This document shows, piece by piece, positions 10,188-20,131 of a DNA stretch of 38,364 bases; positions within the stretch are counted from its first letter, which is position 1, and the number at the start of each line of letters is the position of its first letter. The notes beneath the pieces are model-generated. The model was not told the origin of the DNA and ran no database searches. It was given only the letters and a program-made list of their open reading frames with translations. Origin of the DNA: Nemertoderma westbladi (Eukaryota; Xenacoelomorpha; Nemertodermatida; Nemertodermatidae); assembly GCA_032718475.1 (NCBI GenBank), contig JAUCBJ010003411.1, forward strand, positions 1-38,364, given 5' to 3'. Position numbers and translations under genes: made by a program.

Positions 10188-12464
10188 GTGTGACTTGTAT
10201 TGTCTATGTACAGTATATATTGTTGTATGTTGGTCTCTAATCTTGTGACTTGTATTGTCTATGTACAGTATATATTGTTGTATGTTGGTCTCTAATCGTG
10301 TGACTTGTATTGTCTATGTATATATTGTTGTATGTTGGTCTCTAATTGTGTGACTTGTATTGTCTATGTACAGTATATATTGTTGTATGTTGGTCTCTAA
10401 TCGTGTGACTTGTATTGTCTATGTATATATTGTTGTATGTTGGTCTCTAATTGTGTGACTTGTATTGTCTATGTATATATTGTTGTATGTTGGTCTCTAA
10501 TTGTGTGACTTGTATTGTCTATGTACAGTATATATTGTTGTATGTTGGTCTCTAATCGTGCGACTTGTATTGTCTATGTACAGTATATATTGTTGTATGT
10601 TGGTCTCTAATCGTGCGACTTGTATTGTCTATGTATATATTGTTGTATGTTGGTCTCTAATCTTGTGACTTGTATTGTCTATGTACAGTATATATTGTTG
10701 TATGTTGGTCTCTAATCGTGTGACTTGTATTGTCTATGTACAGTATATATTGTTGTATGTTGGTCTCTAATCTTGTGACTTGTATTGTCTATGTACAGTA
10801 TATATTGTTGTATGTTGGTCTCTAATCGTGTGACTTGTATTGTCTATGTACAGTATATATTGTTGTATGTTGGTCTCTAATCTTGTGACTTGTATTGTCT
10901 ATGTACAGTATATATTGTTGTATGTTGGTCTCTAATCGTGTGACTTGTATTGTCTATGTATATATTGTTGTATGTTGGTCTCTAATTGTGTGACTTGTAT
11001 TGTCTATGTACAGTATATATTGTTGTATGTTGGTCTCTAATCGTGTGACTTATATTGTCTATGTATATATTGTTGTATGTTGGTCTCTAATTGTGTGACT
11101 TGTATTGTCTATGTACAGTATATATTGTTGTATGTTGGTATCTAATCGTGTGACTTGTATTGTCTATGTATATATTGTTGTATGTTGGTATCTAATCGTG
11201 TGACTTGTATTGTCTATGTATATATTGTTGTATGTTGGTCTCTAATCGTGTGACTTGTATTGTCTATGTACAGTATATATTGTTGTATGTTGGTATCTAA
11301 TCGTGTGACTTGTATTGTCTATGTATATATTGTTGTATGTTGGTATCTAATCGTGTGACTTGTATTGTCTATGTATATATTGTTGTATGTTGGTCTCTAA
11401 TCTTGCGACTTGTATTGTCTATGTACAGTATATATTGTTGTATGTTGGTCTCTAATTGTGTGACTTGTATTGTCTATGTACAGTATATATTGTTGTATGT
11501 TGGTCTCTAATAGTGCGACTTGTATTGTCTATGTATATATTGTTGTATGGTGGTCTCTAATCGTGCGACTTGTATTGTCTATGTACAGTATATATTGTTG
11601 TATGTTGGTCTCTAATAGTGCGACTTGTATTGTCTATGTATATATTGTGGTATGTTGGTCTCTAATCTTGTGACTTGTATTGTCTATGTACAGTATATAT
11701 TGTTGTATGTTGGTCTCTAATCGTGTGACTTGTATTGTCTATGTATATATTGTTGTATGTTGGTCTCTAATCGTGCGACTTGTATTGTCTATGTATATAT
11801 TGTTGTATGTTGGTCTCTAATCTTGTGACTTGTATTGTCTATGTACAGTATATATTGTTGTATGTTGGTCTCTAATCGTGTGACTTGTATTGTCTATGTA
11901 CAGTATATATTGTTGTATGTTGGTATCTAATCGTGTGACTTGTATTGTCTATGTATATATTGTTGTATGTTGGTATCTAATCGTGTGACTTGTATTGTCT
12001 ATGTATATATTGTTGTATGTTGGTATCTAATCGTGTGACTTGTATTGTCTATGTATATATTGTTGTATGTTGGTCTCTAATCGTGTGACTTGTATTGTCT
12101 ATGTACAGTATATATTGTTGTATGTTGGTATCTAATCGTGTGACTTGTATTGTCTATGTATATATTGTTGTATGTTGGTATCTAATCGTGTGACTTGTAT
12201 TGTCTATGTATATATTGTTGTATGTTGGTCTCTAATCTTGCGACTTGTATTGTCTATGTACAGTATATATTGTTGTATGTTGGTCTCTAATTGTGTGACT
12301 TGTATTGTCTATGTACAGTATATATTGTTGTATGTTGGTCTCTAATAGTGCGACTTGTATTGTCTATGTATATATTGTTGTATGTTGGTCTCTAATCGTG
12401 TGACTTGTATTGTCTATGTATATATTGTTGTATGTTGGTCTCTAATCGTGTGACTTGTTTTGTC
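10171..12464 (+). repeat. Satellite A, right block
   Basis: About 43 further 55- and 50-bp monomers in the same orientation and phase as the left block. This side carries variants that are rare or absent on the left: GGTATCTAAT (C to A) occurs many times between about 11138 and 12185 but only once on the left near 7034, and TAATAGTGCG and TAATCTTGCG occur only here. The array ends at GACTTGTTTTGTC, where the last monomer diverges into non-repetitive DNA. Confidence 0.96.
11130..12355 (+). repeat. 835-bp higher-order repeat in the right block of satellite A
   Basis: The run of GGTATCTAAT monomers followed by TAATCTTGCG, TAATTGTG and TAATAGTGCG units at about 11130-11520 recurs at about 11965-12355, an offset of 835 bp. 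The shared rare variants make a segmental duplication more likely than chance. Confidence 0.7.
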
Positions 12465-13496
12465 GCGAGGTCCAGCAGTGCACTATTTTATGCTATAATG
12501 GCTTTTGGAGAGAGTAAGCCTGGTAGACAGCCCATGAGTGTCTTGGAATGCTTTGTCCGTTTATCTACTGTATTTGTCACGCGTGGATGTCCTGTTATTT
12601 ATTCGACATGCGTCCGTCTGGTTATTTACTTAATTTCTTTAATTCTGATAATTTAATTGTAAAAAATGTGTCCAGTTATTTATTTAATCAAGTCGCGGTT
12701 ACAACATTGAAAAGTCAACCTTTATTTACCTTATTCTAATGTCAATACGAAAGTAGTTGATTTTCCTTAGCTTCGTGGATAGTATTCCTAATAGTCCCAT
12801 ATCACTATCACATCTCACAATGGTACAATTATAGCCATGATCCCAATGAAATAAACTTTGCTTTCGGAGAGATATTGATGTCGTTACATGGCTGATCCAT
12901 CATGGATCAGTCATGCCATCTGCAGTCTCTGTCTGCAATTGGCTCTTATGCCAAATATATGGCACCTAGGCCTATCTCCAACAAAGGCATTCTGAGCAAT
13001 GCAATATCACCCAGGAGGAAGCAGTGGAAACTACCGCCCACCTCAGGTCAAATCCAGTTGGCCAGCTGCCTTGTTATTTGATATAATTGTTATTTTATGG
13101 AGGTTTCCCAGACAGGAAGTGATTGTTAGTTTAAGAATAATAATTCACAGGTAAACGAGTTTCTACGAATTGATTGAAATATTTTATGTAATAAAATAAT
13201 TGATAACGATAACTTAACATTGATAAAGACATGGAGCCCAACGGAAAAAGGAAGATGGTCACGGTGATGTAATGTGGAGACGTGGGGAAGAACTACACGA
13301 AAATCTCGTCGAAATAATATCTCGTTTCAATGTAAAATTATTAATTTAGTGAAATAATCAGATTATAGTGACACGTTATTCTAAACAAAAGACAATAGCA
13401 GCACAGACTACAATTTAATTGAGAGTTAATTTAATTGAGAGTAATCAGCCGATATTTGCGTAAATTTATCTCAGGAGTGAGATAAACATTGATTGC
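12465..13496. other. AT-rich non-repetitive island between satellites A and B
   Basis: About 1 kb with no convincing gene. Visible details: four degenerate copies of a GTCYRGTTATTTAYT motif starting near 12555, 12589, 12616 and 12670; a perfect 9-bp-arm palindrome CTGATCCATCATGGATCAG at 12892-12910; a more GC-rich segment at about 12900-13075 holding a 59-codon frame; a Kozak-like ACATGG at 13229-13234 that gives only 13 codons; and a two-copy 16-bp repeat containing TTAATTGAGAG at 13412-13443. No tRNA, rRNA or known transposon ends were recognised. Confidence 0.6.
12902..13081 (+). other. 59-codon open reading frame, unrecognised
   Basis: ATG at 12902 inside the palindrome's right arm, TGA at 13079-13081. 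The peptide starts MDQSCHLQSL and ends QLASCLVI. I recognise no domain, signal peptide or membrane segment. It coincides with a locally GC-richer stretch, so it may be part of an old dispersed repeat read by chance. A short real peptide or exon is possible but unsupported. Confidence 0.12.
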
Positions 13497-15524
13497 GTCC
13501 AGAGAGCGCCCAACCCACAGGCACCCCGTATCTAGTCCAAAGTGCGCCCAACCCACAGGCACCCCGTATCTAGTCCAGAGTGCGCCCAACCCACAGGCAC
13601 CCCGTATCTAGTCCAGAGTGCGCCCAACCCACAGGCACCCCGTATCTAGTCCAGAGTGCGCCCAACCCACAGGCACCCCGTATCTAGTCCAGAGTGCGCC
13701 CAACCCACAGGCACCCCGTATCTAGTCCAGAGTGCGCCCAACCCACAGGCACCCCGTATCTAGTCCAGAGTGCGCCCAACCCACAGGCACCCCGTATCTA
13801 GTCCAGAGTGCGCCCAACCCACAGGCACCCCGTATCTAGTCCAGAGTGCGCCCAACCCACAGGCACCCCGTATCTAGTCCAGAGTGCGCCCAACCCACAG
13901 GCACCCCGTATCTAGTCCAGAGTGCGCCCAACCCACAGGCACCCCGTATCTAGTCCAGAGTGCGCCCAACCCACAGGCACCCCGTATCTAGTCCAGAGTG
14001 CGCCCAACCCACAGGCACCCCGTATCTAGTCCAGAGTGCGCCCAACCCACAGGCACCCCGTACCAGAGTGCGCCCAACCCACAGGCACCCCGTATCTAGT
14101 CCAGAGTGCGCCCAACCCACAGGCACCTCGTATCTAGTCCAGAGTGCGCCCAACCCACAGGCACCCCGTATCTAGTCCAGAGTGCGCCCAACCCACAGGC
14201 ACCCCGTATCTAGTCCAGAGTGCGCCCAACCCACAGGCACCCCGTACCAGAGTGCGCCCAACCCACAGGCACCTCGTATCTAGTCCAGAGTGCGCCCAAC
14301 CCACAGGCACCCCGTATCTAGTCCAGAGTGCGCCCAACCCACAGGCACCCCGTATCTAGTCCAGAGTGCGCCCAACCCACAGGCACCCCGTATCTAGTCC
14401 AGAGTGCGCCCAACCAACAGGCACCCCGTATCTAGTCCAGAGTGCGCCCAACCCACAGGCACCCCGTATCTAGTCCAGAGTGCGCCCAACCCACAGGCAC
14501 CCCGTATCTAGTCCAGAGTGCGCCCAACCCACAGGCACCCCGTACCAGAGTGCGCCCAACCCACAGGCACCCCGTACCAGAGTGCGCCCAACCCACAGGC
14601 ACCCCGTATCTAGTCCAGAGTGCGCCCAACCCACAGGCACCCCGTATCTAGTCCAGAGTGCGCCCAACCCACAGGCACCCCGTATCTAGTCCAGAGTGCG
14701 CCCAACCCACAGGCACCCCGTATCTAGTCCAGAGTGCGCCCAACCCACAGGCACCCCGTATCTAGTCCAGAGTGCGCCCAACCCACAGGCACCCCGTATC
14801 TAGTCCAGAGTGCGCCCAACCCACAGGCACCCCGTATCTAGTCCAGAGTGCGCCCAACCCACAGGCACCCCGTATCTAGTCCAGAGTGCGCCCAACCCAC
14901 AGGCACCCCGTATCTAGTCCAGAGTGCGCCCAACCCACAGGCACCCCGTATCTAGTCCAGAGTGCGCCCAACCCACAGGCACCCCGTATCTAGTCCAGAG
15001 TGCGCCCAACCCACAGGCACCCCGTATCTAGTCCAGAGTGCGCCCAACCCACAGGCACCCCGTATCTAGTCCAGAGTGCGCCCAACCCACAGGCACCCCG
15101 TATCTAGTCCAGAGTGCGCCCAACCCACAGGCACCCCGTATCTAGTCCAGAGTGCGCCCAACCCACAGGCACCCCGTATCTAGTCCAGAGTGCGCCCAAC
15201 CCACAGGCACCCCGTATCTAGTCCAGAGTGCGCCCAACCCACAGGCACCCCGTATCTAGTCCAGAGTGCGCCCAACCCACAGGCACCCCGTATCTAGTCC
15301 AGAGTGCGCCCAACCCACAGGCACCCCGTATCTAGTCCAGAGTGCGCCCAACCCACAGGCACCCGTATCTAGTCCAGAGTGCGCCCAACCCACAGGCACC
15401 CCGTATCTAGTCCAGAGTGCGCCCAACCCACAGGCACCCCGTATCTAGTCCAGAGTGCGCCCAACCCACAGGCACCCCGTATCTAGTCCAGAGTGCGCCC
15501 AACCCACAGGCACCCCGTATCTAG
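13497..15524 (+). repeat. Satellite B, 38-bp monomer (about 54 copies)
   Basis: A highly homogeneous tandem array of 38-bp units containing CCCAACCCACAGGCACCCCG and joined by TATCTAGTCCAGAGTGCG. Four units lack six bases at the junction (CGTACCAGAG instead of CGTATCTAGTCCAGAG), giving 32 bp, near 14062, 14246, 14543 and 14575. One unit near 15361 has lost a C, and one near 14415 has CAACCAACAGG. The first unit has AGAGAGCG. Total length fits 54 copies. It is C-rich on this strand. The frames of about 65-71 codons on both strands are repeat by-products. Confidence 0.97.
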
Positions 15525-16196
15525 GAATGGGAGCTACTTTATCCCAAGCCAGTCAGTTGTTTGTCACTTGAAGCACCCTTGGATGTCATAAACAGTAAAG
15601 GCAGGTTAATCACTCCCTGTCAATGTAACTGTAGAGTAACCTAGTAACTCGAGTAAATGAAATACCTACTCAAAATTATCCACCTCAATACATAATCCAC
15701 TCCAGTACTTTATACTACAGTGCCTGTCACCACTAAGCTTGGATTTATAAAATTATTCTAAGAATATTCTAGGAGGTTGCTTGTTTAGACGCTGTACTAC
15801 TGCAATGACGTAAAATGTTTTAATAAATTAAAATAAATTGATTTGATTGCAACCTTGGAAACAACCTTTGTATAGTTCATAGATTTCACGACAAACTAAA
15901 TGACTAATTTATTCAAAATCATTCAAACCAGTCAGGTAATATCGGCAATAATGTTACCATAACCGTTGGAAACTCACCAGGGAATGTTGCGAAGATTACA
16001 TTCATCCACTCCATGGTACTGCCTACTTACTGCACTTCTATATGTGGATTCTTAGTGTGTGTTAGTGTGTCTTCGTCATTAGGATAGAAACTGCAGTAGG
16101 AATACAGGCAGCGGCACTTTCGGAGATCAAATAAATAAGAAACCATTTCAGGACTCTCTCGCTGCAATCTGCACTGCATTGCATATCTCACCTTCC
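15525..16196. other. AT-rich non-repetitive island between satellites B and C
   Basis: About 670 bp of mostly AT-rich sequence with no long frame and no recognised transposon. On the minus strand its right half shows a chain of splice-like signals around a short Kozak-context ATG, annotated separately at 15978-16090. The left half holds nothing I can identify. Confidence 0.6.
15978..16090 (-). CDS. Possible first coding exon, minus strand (12 codons plus 1 base)
   Basis: On the minus strand a pyrimidine-rich tract ending CTACTGCAG (a good acceptor, 16091-16096) precedes a 113-base segment that ends at CCTG followed by GTGAGT, a near-perfect donor with the intron beginning at 15977. Inside, ACCATGG gives an ATG in strong Kozak context at 16014-16012, with an in-frame TAA 15 bases upstream. 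It encodes MEWMNVIFATFP plus one base of the next codon (phase 1). A further donor-like AAG/GTGAGA lies at about 16188-16196, which would allow a 5' untranslated exon and an intron of about 100 bp. I do not recognise the peptide. Each signal is common by chance, so this is a tentative exon, not a gene call. Confidence 0.27.
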
Positions 16197-16548
16197 AGTG
16201 CTACACTAGTGCTACACTAGTGCTACACCAGTGCTACACTAGTGCTACACCAGTGCTACACTAGTGCTACACTAGTGCTACACTAGTGCTACACTAGTGC
16301 TACACTAGTGCTACACTAGTGCTACACTAGTGCTACACTAGTGCTACACTAGTGCTACACTAGTGCTACACTAGTGCTACACTAGTGCTACACTAGTGCT
16401 ACACTAGTGCTACACTAGTGCTACACTAGTGCTACACTAGTGCTACACCAGTGCTACACTAGTGCTACACCAGTGCTACACTAGTGCTACACTAGTGCTA
16501 CACCAGTGCTACACTAGTGCTACACTAGTGCTACCAGTGCTACACTAG
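16197..16548 (+). repeat. Satellite C, 11-bp minisatellite (about 32 copies)
   Basis: A tandem array of AGTGCTACACT, with some units reading AGTGCTACACC. One unit near 16533 has lost three bases (AGTGCTAC, 8 bp). The array ends at CTAGGCGCC. Eleven is not a multiple of three, and no frame of interest arises. Confidence 0.96.
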
Positions 16549-16571
16549 GCGCCTAATGCAAATCTATTTGA

Positions 16572-16621
16572 TGCCGAGGCCCAGGGGCGTACCCAGGATA
16601 AGGTACGCCCCTGCCGAGGCC
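16572..16621. repeat. Hairpin flanked by 10-bp direct repeats (possible collapsed transposon)
   Basis: CAGGGGCGTACC (16582-16593) and its perfect reverse complement GGTACGCCCCTG (16602-16613) form a 12-bp stem around the 8-base loop CAGGATAA. The structure is bracketed by the direct repeat TGCCGAGGCC at 16572-16581 and 16612-16621; the right repeat overlaps the last two stem bases. Direct repeats of this length around terminal inverted repeats look like the scar of a DNA transposon or MITE with its interior deleted. A 9-10 bp duplication would suit a Mutator-like element, but the family is a guess. Confidence 0.5.
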
Positions 16622-16654
16622 AACCTCATTACATTTAATTTGAAATGCATTCCC

Positions 16655-16914
16655 CTACTACTACTACTATGATCGGCATGCTGCATTGCAGCTGCATTTT
16701 TAAGAATGCTGTGCCGGCTTGTCGACAAAATTGCTCCGTCACAACTCCCCATCACCCATGACATTTGCTAGATCATCCGCATCTTTAAGGCCAGTGTCCT
16801 TTAAGATTCGTCTCAAGAAAGTCATGGGCTGTCCACCATGCTTATTCACTCCATGAAGCTGCCAAAGTACAAGATTATGCACTGGCTGGTCCTCACGGCG
16901 AAAGCAATGTCCTG
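16655..16914 (-). mobile_element. Second RTE-like LINE copy, 3' fragment (minus strand)
   Basis: The reverse complement matches the last 260 bp or so of the element at 8634-10170, from CAGGACATTGC in the ORF through the stop and short 3' UTR to five TAG triplets (16655-16669). I count about 8 substitutions, roughly 97% identity. It is sharply 5'-truncated at 16914. I could not find a clear target-site duplication around it, so one flank may have been rearranged. Confidence 0.93.
16698..16914 (-). pseudogene. C-terminal fragment of the RTE-like RT with a premature stop
   Basis: Coding remnant of the second LINE copy, starting inside the LRFAGHCFRHED block and ending at the normal TAA. Compared with the copy at 8635-10125, the TGG of the ELWRCNF region has become TGA near 16739, ending the frame 12 codons early, and the following Cys codon reads AGC. 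It covers about 70 codons and lacks all catalytic RT motifs, so it is a dead fragment. Confidence 0.88.
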
Positions 16915-16941
16915 ATGATGGGAGGGGAAAACAGATTGGAA

Positions 16942-17038
16942 GTGATTAGAACGCATCTACTGGCCAGGCCACTCAATACAGTAGCTGTGATTAGAACGCA
17001 TCTACTGGCCAGGCCACTCAATACAGTAGCTGTGATTA
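16942..17038 (+). repeat. 45-bp tandem duplication with a partial third copy
   Basis: A 45-bp unit starting GTGATTAGAACGC and ending ACAGTAGCT is repeated exactly at 16942-16986 and 16987-17031. A third start, GTGATTA, at 17032-17038 runs into the A/T-rich tail of the next LINE fragment. Confidence 0.9.
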
Positions 17039-17761
17039 TTTTATTTATTTATTTATTATTCCAGGCATTATATAGCAGCCCATAAAATACCGTAAGGAAA
17101 ATGCATTTAGAGTGAACATAAAAATAATAGAGCACAAAATTTACTATAGTGTGAAGAAAAATAATGGTAGGTGGGTTCCCCGAGAAGGAATAAAAAGTTT
17201 ACTCAACTACGCTACTAATACTACATACTGGAGGTCTACACAATATTCAAAAGCAAAAATATATATAAGTAAATATCTAAAAAGTTTAAGTACATTAAGC
17301 ATAAATAATAAGATATAGATAGTCTAGCCTAGCTATGTTTCTATGACTCGTCCATAGAACCCGCACCAATGATACGGCTCGTGCGAGAAGTTTCCCTAGC
17401 AACATCCTGCAGAATAAGGTTCTCAGACGACCTCACATGACGCAATAGAGACTCCAACGCATTGTGACGGATATGGAGGAGTTTGGGCAGATTCAGAGCA
17501 CCGCACATGTAGGATACGCTAGAATCGTACGCAAACCTAAACGTCTTTCTAATTATATTGTTATAAGCTACCCAAAATCTATTGTAAGTGGTAAGGGAGT
17601 AGTTTCGCCTTGCCCACAGGGAATTACAGTAGATCTGTGTACAAAATGAGCGAAATAGCTTTATTTTAACATCTCTAGAACAATATGTAAACTTACGTAT
17701 GAGGAAGTTACCTCTCCTATATAGACTGGAGAGTTGATTGAGTATATCGTGATTAATATGT
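17036..17761 (-). mobile_element. CR1/L2-like non-LTR retrotransposon, 3' fragment (minus strand)
   Basis: Read on the minus strand, the fragment enters from the edge of satellite D inside the C-terminal part of an RT-type ORF, reaches a TAG stop at 17341-17343, continues through about 280 bp of AT-rich 3' UTR, and ends after CCTGGAATAATAAATAAA in a TAAA-like tail (about 17036-17060). It is a different family from the RTE-like copies: different C-terminal motifs, a long 3' UTR and a TAAA tail. It is 5'-truncated where satellite D begins. Confidence 0.75.
17341..17761 (-). pseudogene. C-terminal end of a CR1/L2-like ORF2 (post-RT region)
   Basis: An open frame of 139 codons starting about HINHDILNQLSSLY, followed by FLIRKFTYCSRDVKIKLFRS, LWARRNYS and WVAYNNIIRKTFRF, then a TAG. 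The pattern of a Lys/Arg-Phe and Cys motif, DVK..LF..(F/Y)C, LW, and VAYN(N/D) is the standard tail of CR1/L2-group LINE polyproteins after the RT domain. No RT catalytic motif is present. The frame continues a further 45 codons into satellite D, but those residues are repeat-encoded and not part of the protein. No internal stop was seen, so decay is modest. Confidence 0.75.
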
Positions 17762-17879
17762 GATCCCGTCACGGACGCGGTGACGCGTATAACACACACC
17801 GGTCGGGATCCATACTGCCAACTCCGTTGGATCCCGTCACGGACGCGACGACGCGTATAACACACACCGGTCGGGGTCC

Positions 17880-19131
17880 AAACTGCCAACTCCACTGGAT
17901 CCCGTCACGGACGCGGTGACGCGTATAACACACACCGGTCGGGATCCAAACTGCCAACTCCACTGGATCCCGTCACGGACGCGATGACGCGTATAACACA
18001 CACACCGGTCGGGGTCCAAACTGCCAACTCCACTGGATCCCGTCACGGACGCGACGACGCGTATAACACACACACCGGTCGGGGTCCAAACTGCCAACTC
18101 CACTGGATCCCGTCACGGACGCGGTGACGCGTATAACACACACCGGTCGGGATCCATACTGCCAACTCCGTTGGATCCCGTCACGGACGCGACGACGCGT
18201 ATAACACACACACCGGTCGGGATTCATACTGCCAACTCCGTTGGATCCCGTCACGGACGCGGCGACGCGTATAACACACACACCGGTCGGGGTCCAAACT
18301 GCCAACTCCACTGGATCCCGTCACGGACGCGACGACGCGTATAACACACACTCCGGTCGGGATCCATACTGCCAACTCCGTTGGATCCCGTCACGGACGC
18401 GACGACGCGTATAACACACACACCGGTCGGGGTCCAAACTGCCAACTCCACTGGATCCCGTCACGGACGCGACGACGCGTATAACACACACACCGGTCGG
18501 GGTCCAAACTGCCAACTCCACTGGATCCCGTCACGGACGCGGTGACGCGTATAACACACACCGGTCGGGATCCAAACTGCCAACTCCACTGGATCCCGTC
18601 ACGGACGCGATGACGCGTATAACACACACACCGGTCGGGGTCCAAACTGCCAACTCCACTGGATCCCGTCACGGACGCGACGACGCGTATAACACACACA
18701 CCGGTCGGGGTCCAAACTGCCAACTCCACTGGATCCCGTCACGGACGCGGTGACGCGTATAACACACACCGGTCGGGATCCATACTGCCAACTCCGTTGG
18801 ATCCCGTCACGGACGCGACGACGCGTATAACACACACACCGGTCGGGATTCATACTGCCAACTCCGTTGGATCCCGTCACGGACGCGGCGACGCGTATAA
18901 CACACACACCGGTCGGGGTCCAAACTGCCAACTCCACTGGATCCCGTCACGGACGCGACGACGCGTATAACACACACTCCGGTCGGGATCCATACTGCCA
19001 ACTCCGTTGGATCCCGTCACGGACGCGACGACGCGTATAACACACACACCGGTCGGGGTCCAAACTGCCAACTCCACTGGATCCCGTCACGGACGCGACG
19101 ACGCGTATAACACACACACCGGTCGGGGTCC
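17880..19131 (+). repeat. 626-bp (9-mer) higher-order repeat in satellite D
   Basis: The order of monomer variants from about 17880 to 18505 is repeated at an offset of 626 bp, to about 19131. Shared rare forms, such as GGGATTCATACT and ACACACACTCCGG, fall at matching positions in both copies. This is a tandem duplication of nine monomers. Confidence 0.8.
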
Positions 19132-19259
19132 AAACTGCCAACTCCACTGGATCCCGTCACGGACGCGATGACGCGTATAACACACACACCGGTCGGGGTC
19201 CAAACTGCCAACTCCACTGGATCCCGTCACGGACGCGACGACGCGTATAACACACACAC

Positions 19260-20131
19260 CGGTCGGGGTCCAAACTGCCAACTCCACTGGATCCCGTCAC
19301 GGACGCGGTGACGCGTATAACACACACCGGTCGGGATCCATACTGCCAACTCCACTGGATCCCGTCACGGACGCGACGACGCGTATAACACACACACCGG
19401 TCGGGATCCATACTGCCAACTCCGTTGGATCCCGTCACGGACGCGACGACGCGTATAACACACACACCGGTCGGGGTCCAAACTGCCAACTCCACTGGAT
19501 CCCGTCACGGACGCGGTGACGCGTATAACACACACACCGGTCGGGGTCCAAACTGCCAACTCCACTGGATCCCGTCACGGACACGGTGACACGTATAACA
19601 CACACACCGGTCGGGGTCCAAACTGCCAACTCCACTGGATCCCGTCACGGACGCGATGACGCGTATAACACACACACCGGTCGGGGTCCAAACTGCCAAC
19701 TCCACTGGATCCCGTCACGGACGCGGTGACGCGTATAACACACACCGGTCGGGATCCATACTGCCAACTCCACTGGATCCCGTCACGGACGCGACGACGC
19801 GTATAACACACACACCGGTCGGGATCCATACTGCCAACTCCGTTGGATCCCGTCACGGACGCGACGACGCGTATAACACACACACCGGTCGGGGTCCAAA
19901 CTGCCAACTCCACTGGATCCCGTCACGGACGCGGTGACGCGTATAACACACACACCGGTCGGGGTCCAAACTGCCAACTCCACTGGATCCCGTCACGGAC
20001 ACGGTGACACGTATAACACACACACCGGTCGGGGTCCAAACTGCCAACTCCACTGGATCCCGTCACGGACGCGATGACGCGTATAACACACACACCGGTC
20101 GGGGTCCAAACTGCCAACTCCACTGGATCCC
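19260..20131 (+). repeat. 418-bp (6-mer) higher-order repeat in satellite D
   Basis: Six monomers from about 19260 recur with a 418-bp offset, including the distinctive GACACGGTGACACG unit near 19580 and again near 19998. This block differs from the 626-bp repeat on its left, so at least two separate amplification events shaped the array. Confidence 0.8.

Noticed and set aside
1548-12345. Many frames of 60-86 codons with YIVVCWSLIV / YSIYCCMLVS peptides
   Set aside because: They are satellite A monomers read in changing frames. They start and stop at fixed monomer positions and show no codon bias or family match; the hydrophobic look comes from the TTG/TGT-rich repeat.
12405-12739. Two plus-strand ORFs at the right edge of satellite A
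   Set aside because: One begins inside the satellite and both are AT-rich, low-information peptides without recognisable motifs.
13950-15448. Overlapping frames on both strands in the 38-bp array
   Set aside because: By-products of a 38-bp unit that cycles through all three frames. No start context, no known domain and identical repeats throughout.
17112-17318. 68-codon plus-strand ORF starting MNIKIIEHKIYYS
   Set aside because: It lies antisense to the 3' UTR of the CR1/L2-like fragment in AT-rich DNA and resembles no family.
17769-20123. Minus-strand frames of 64-112 codons (MELAVWTPTGVC...)
   Set aside because: Each is a read-through of two to five satellite D monomers. They recur every 70 bp and end at the same monomer positions.
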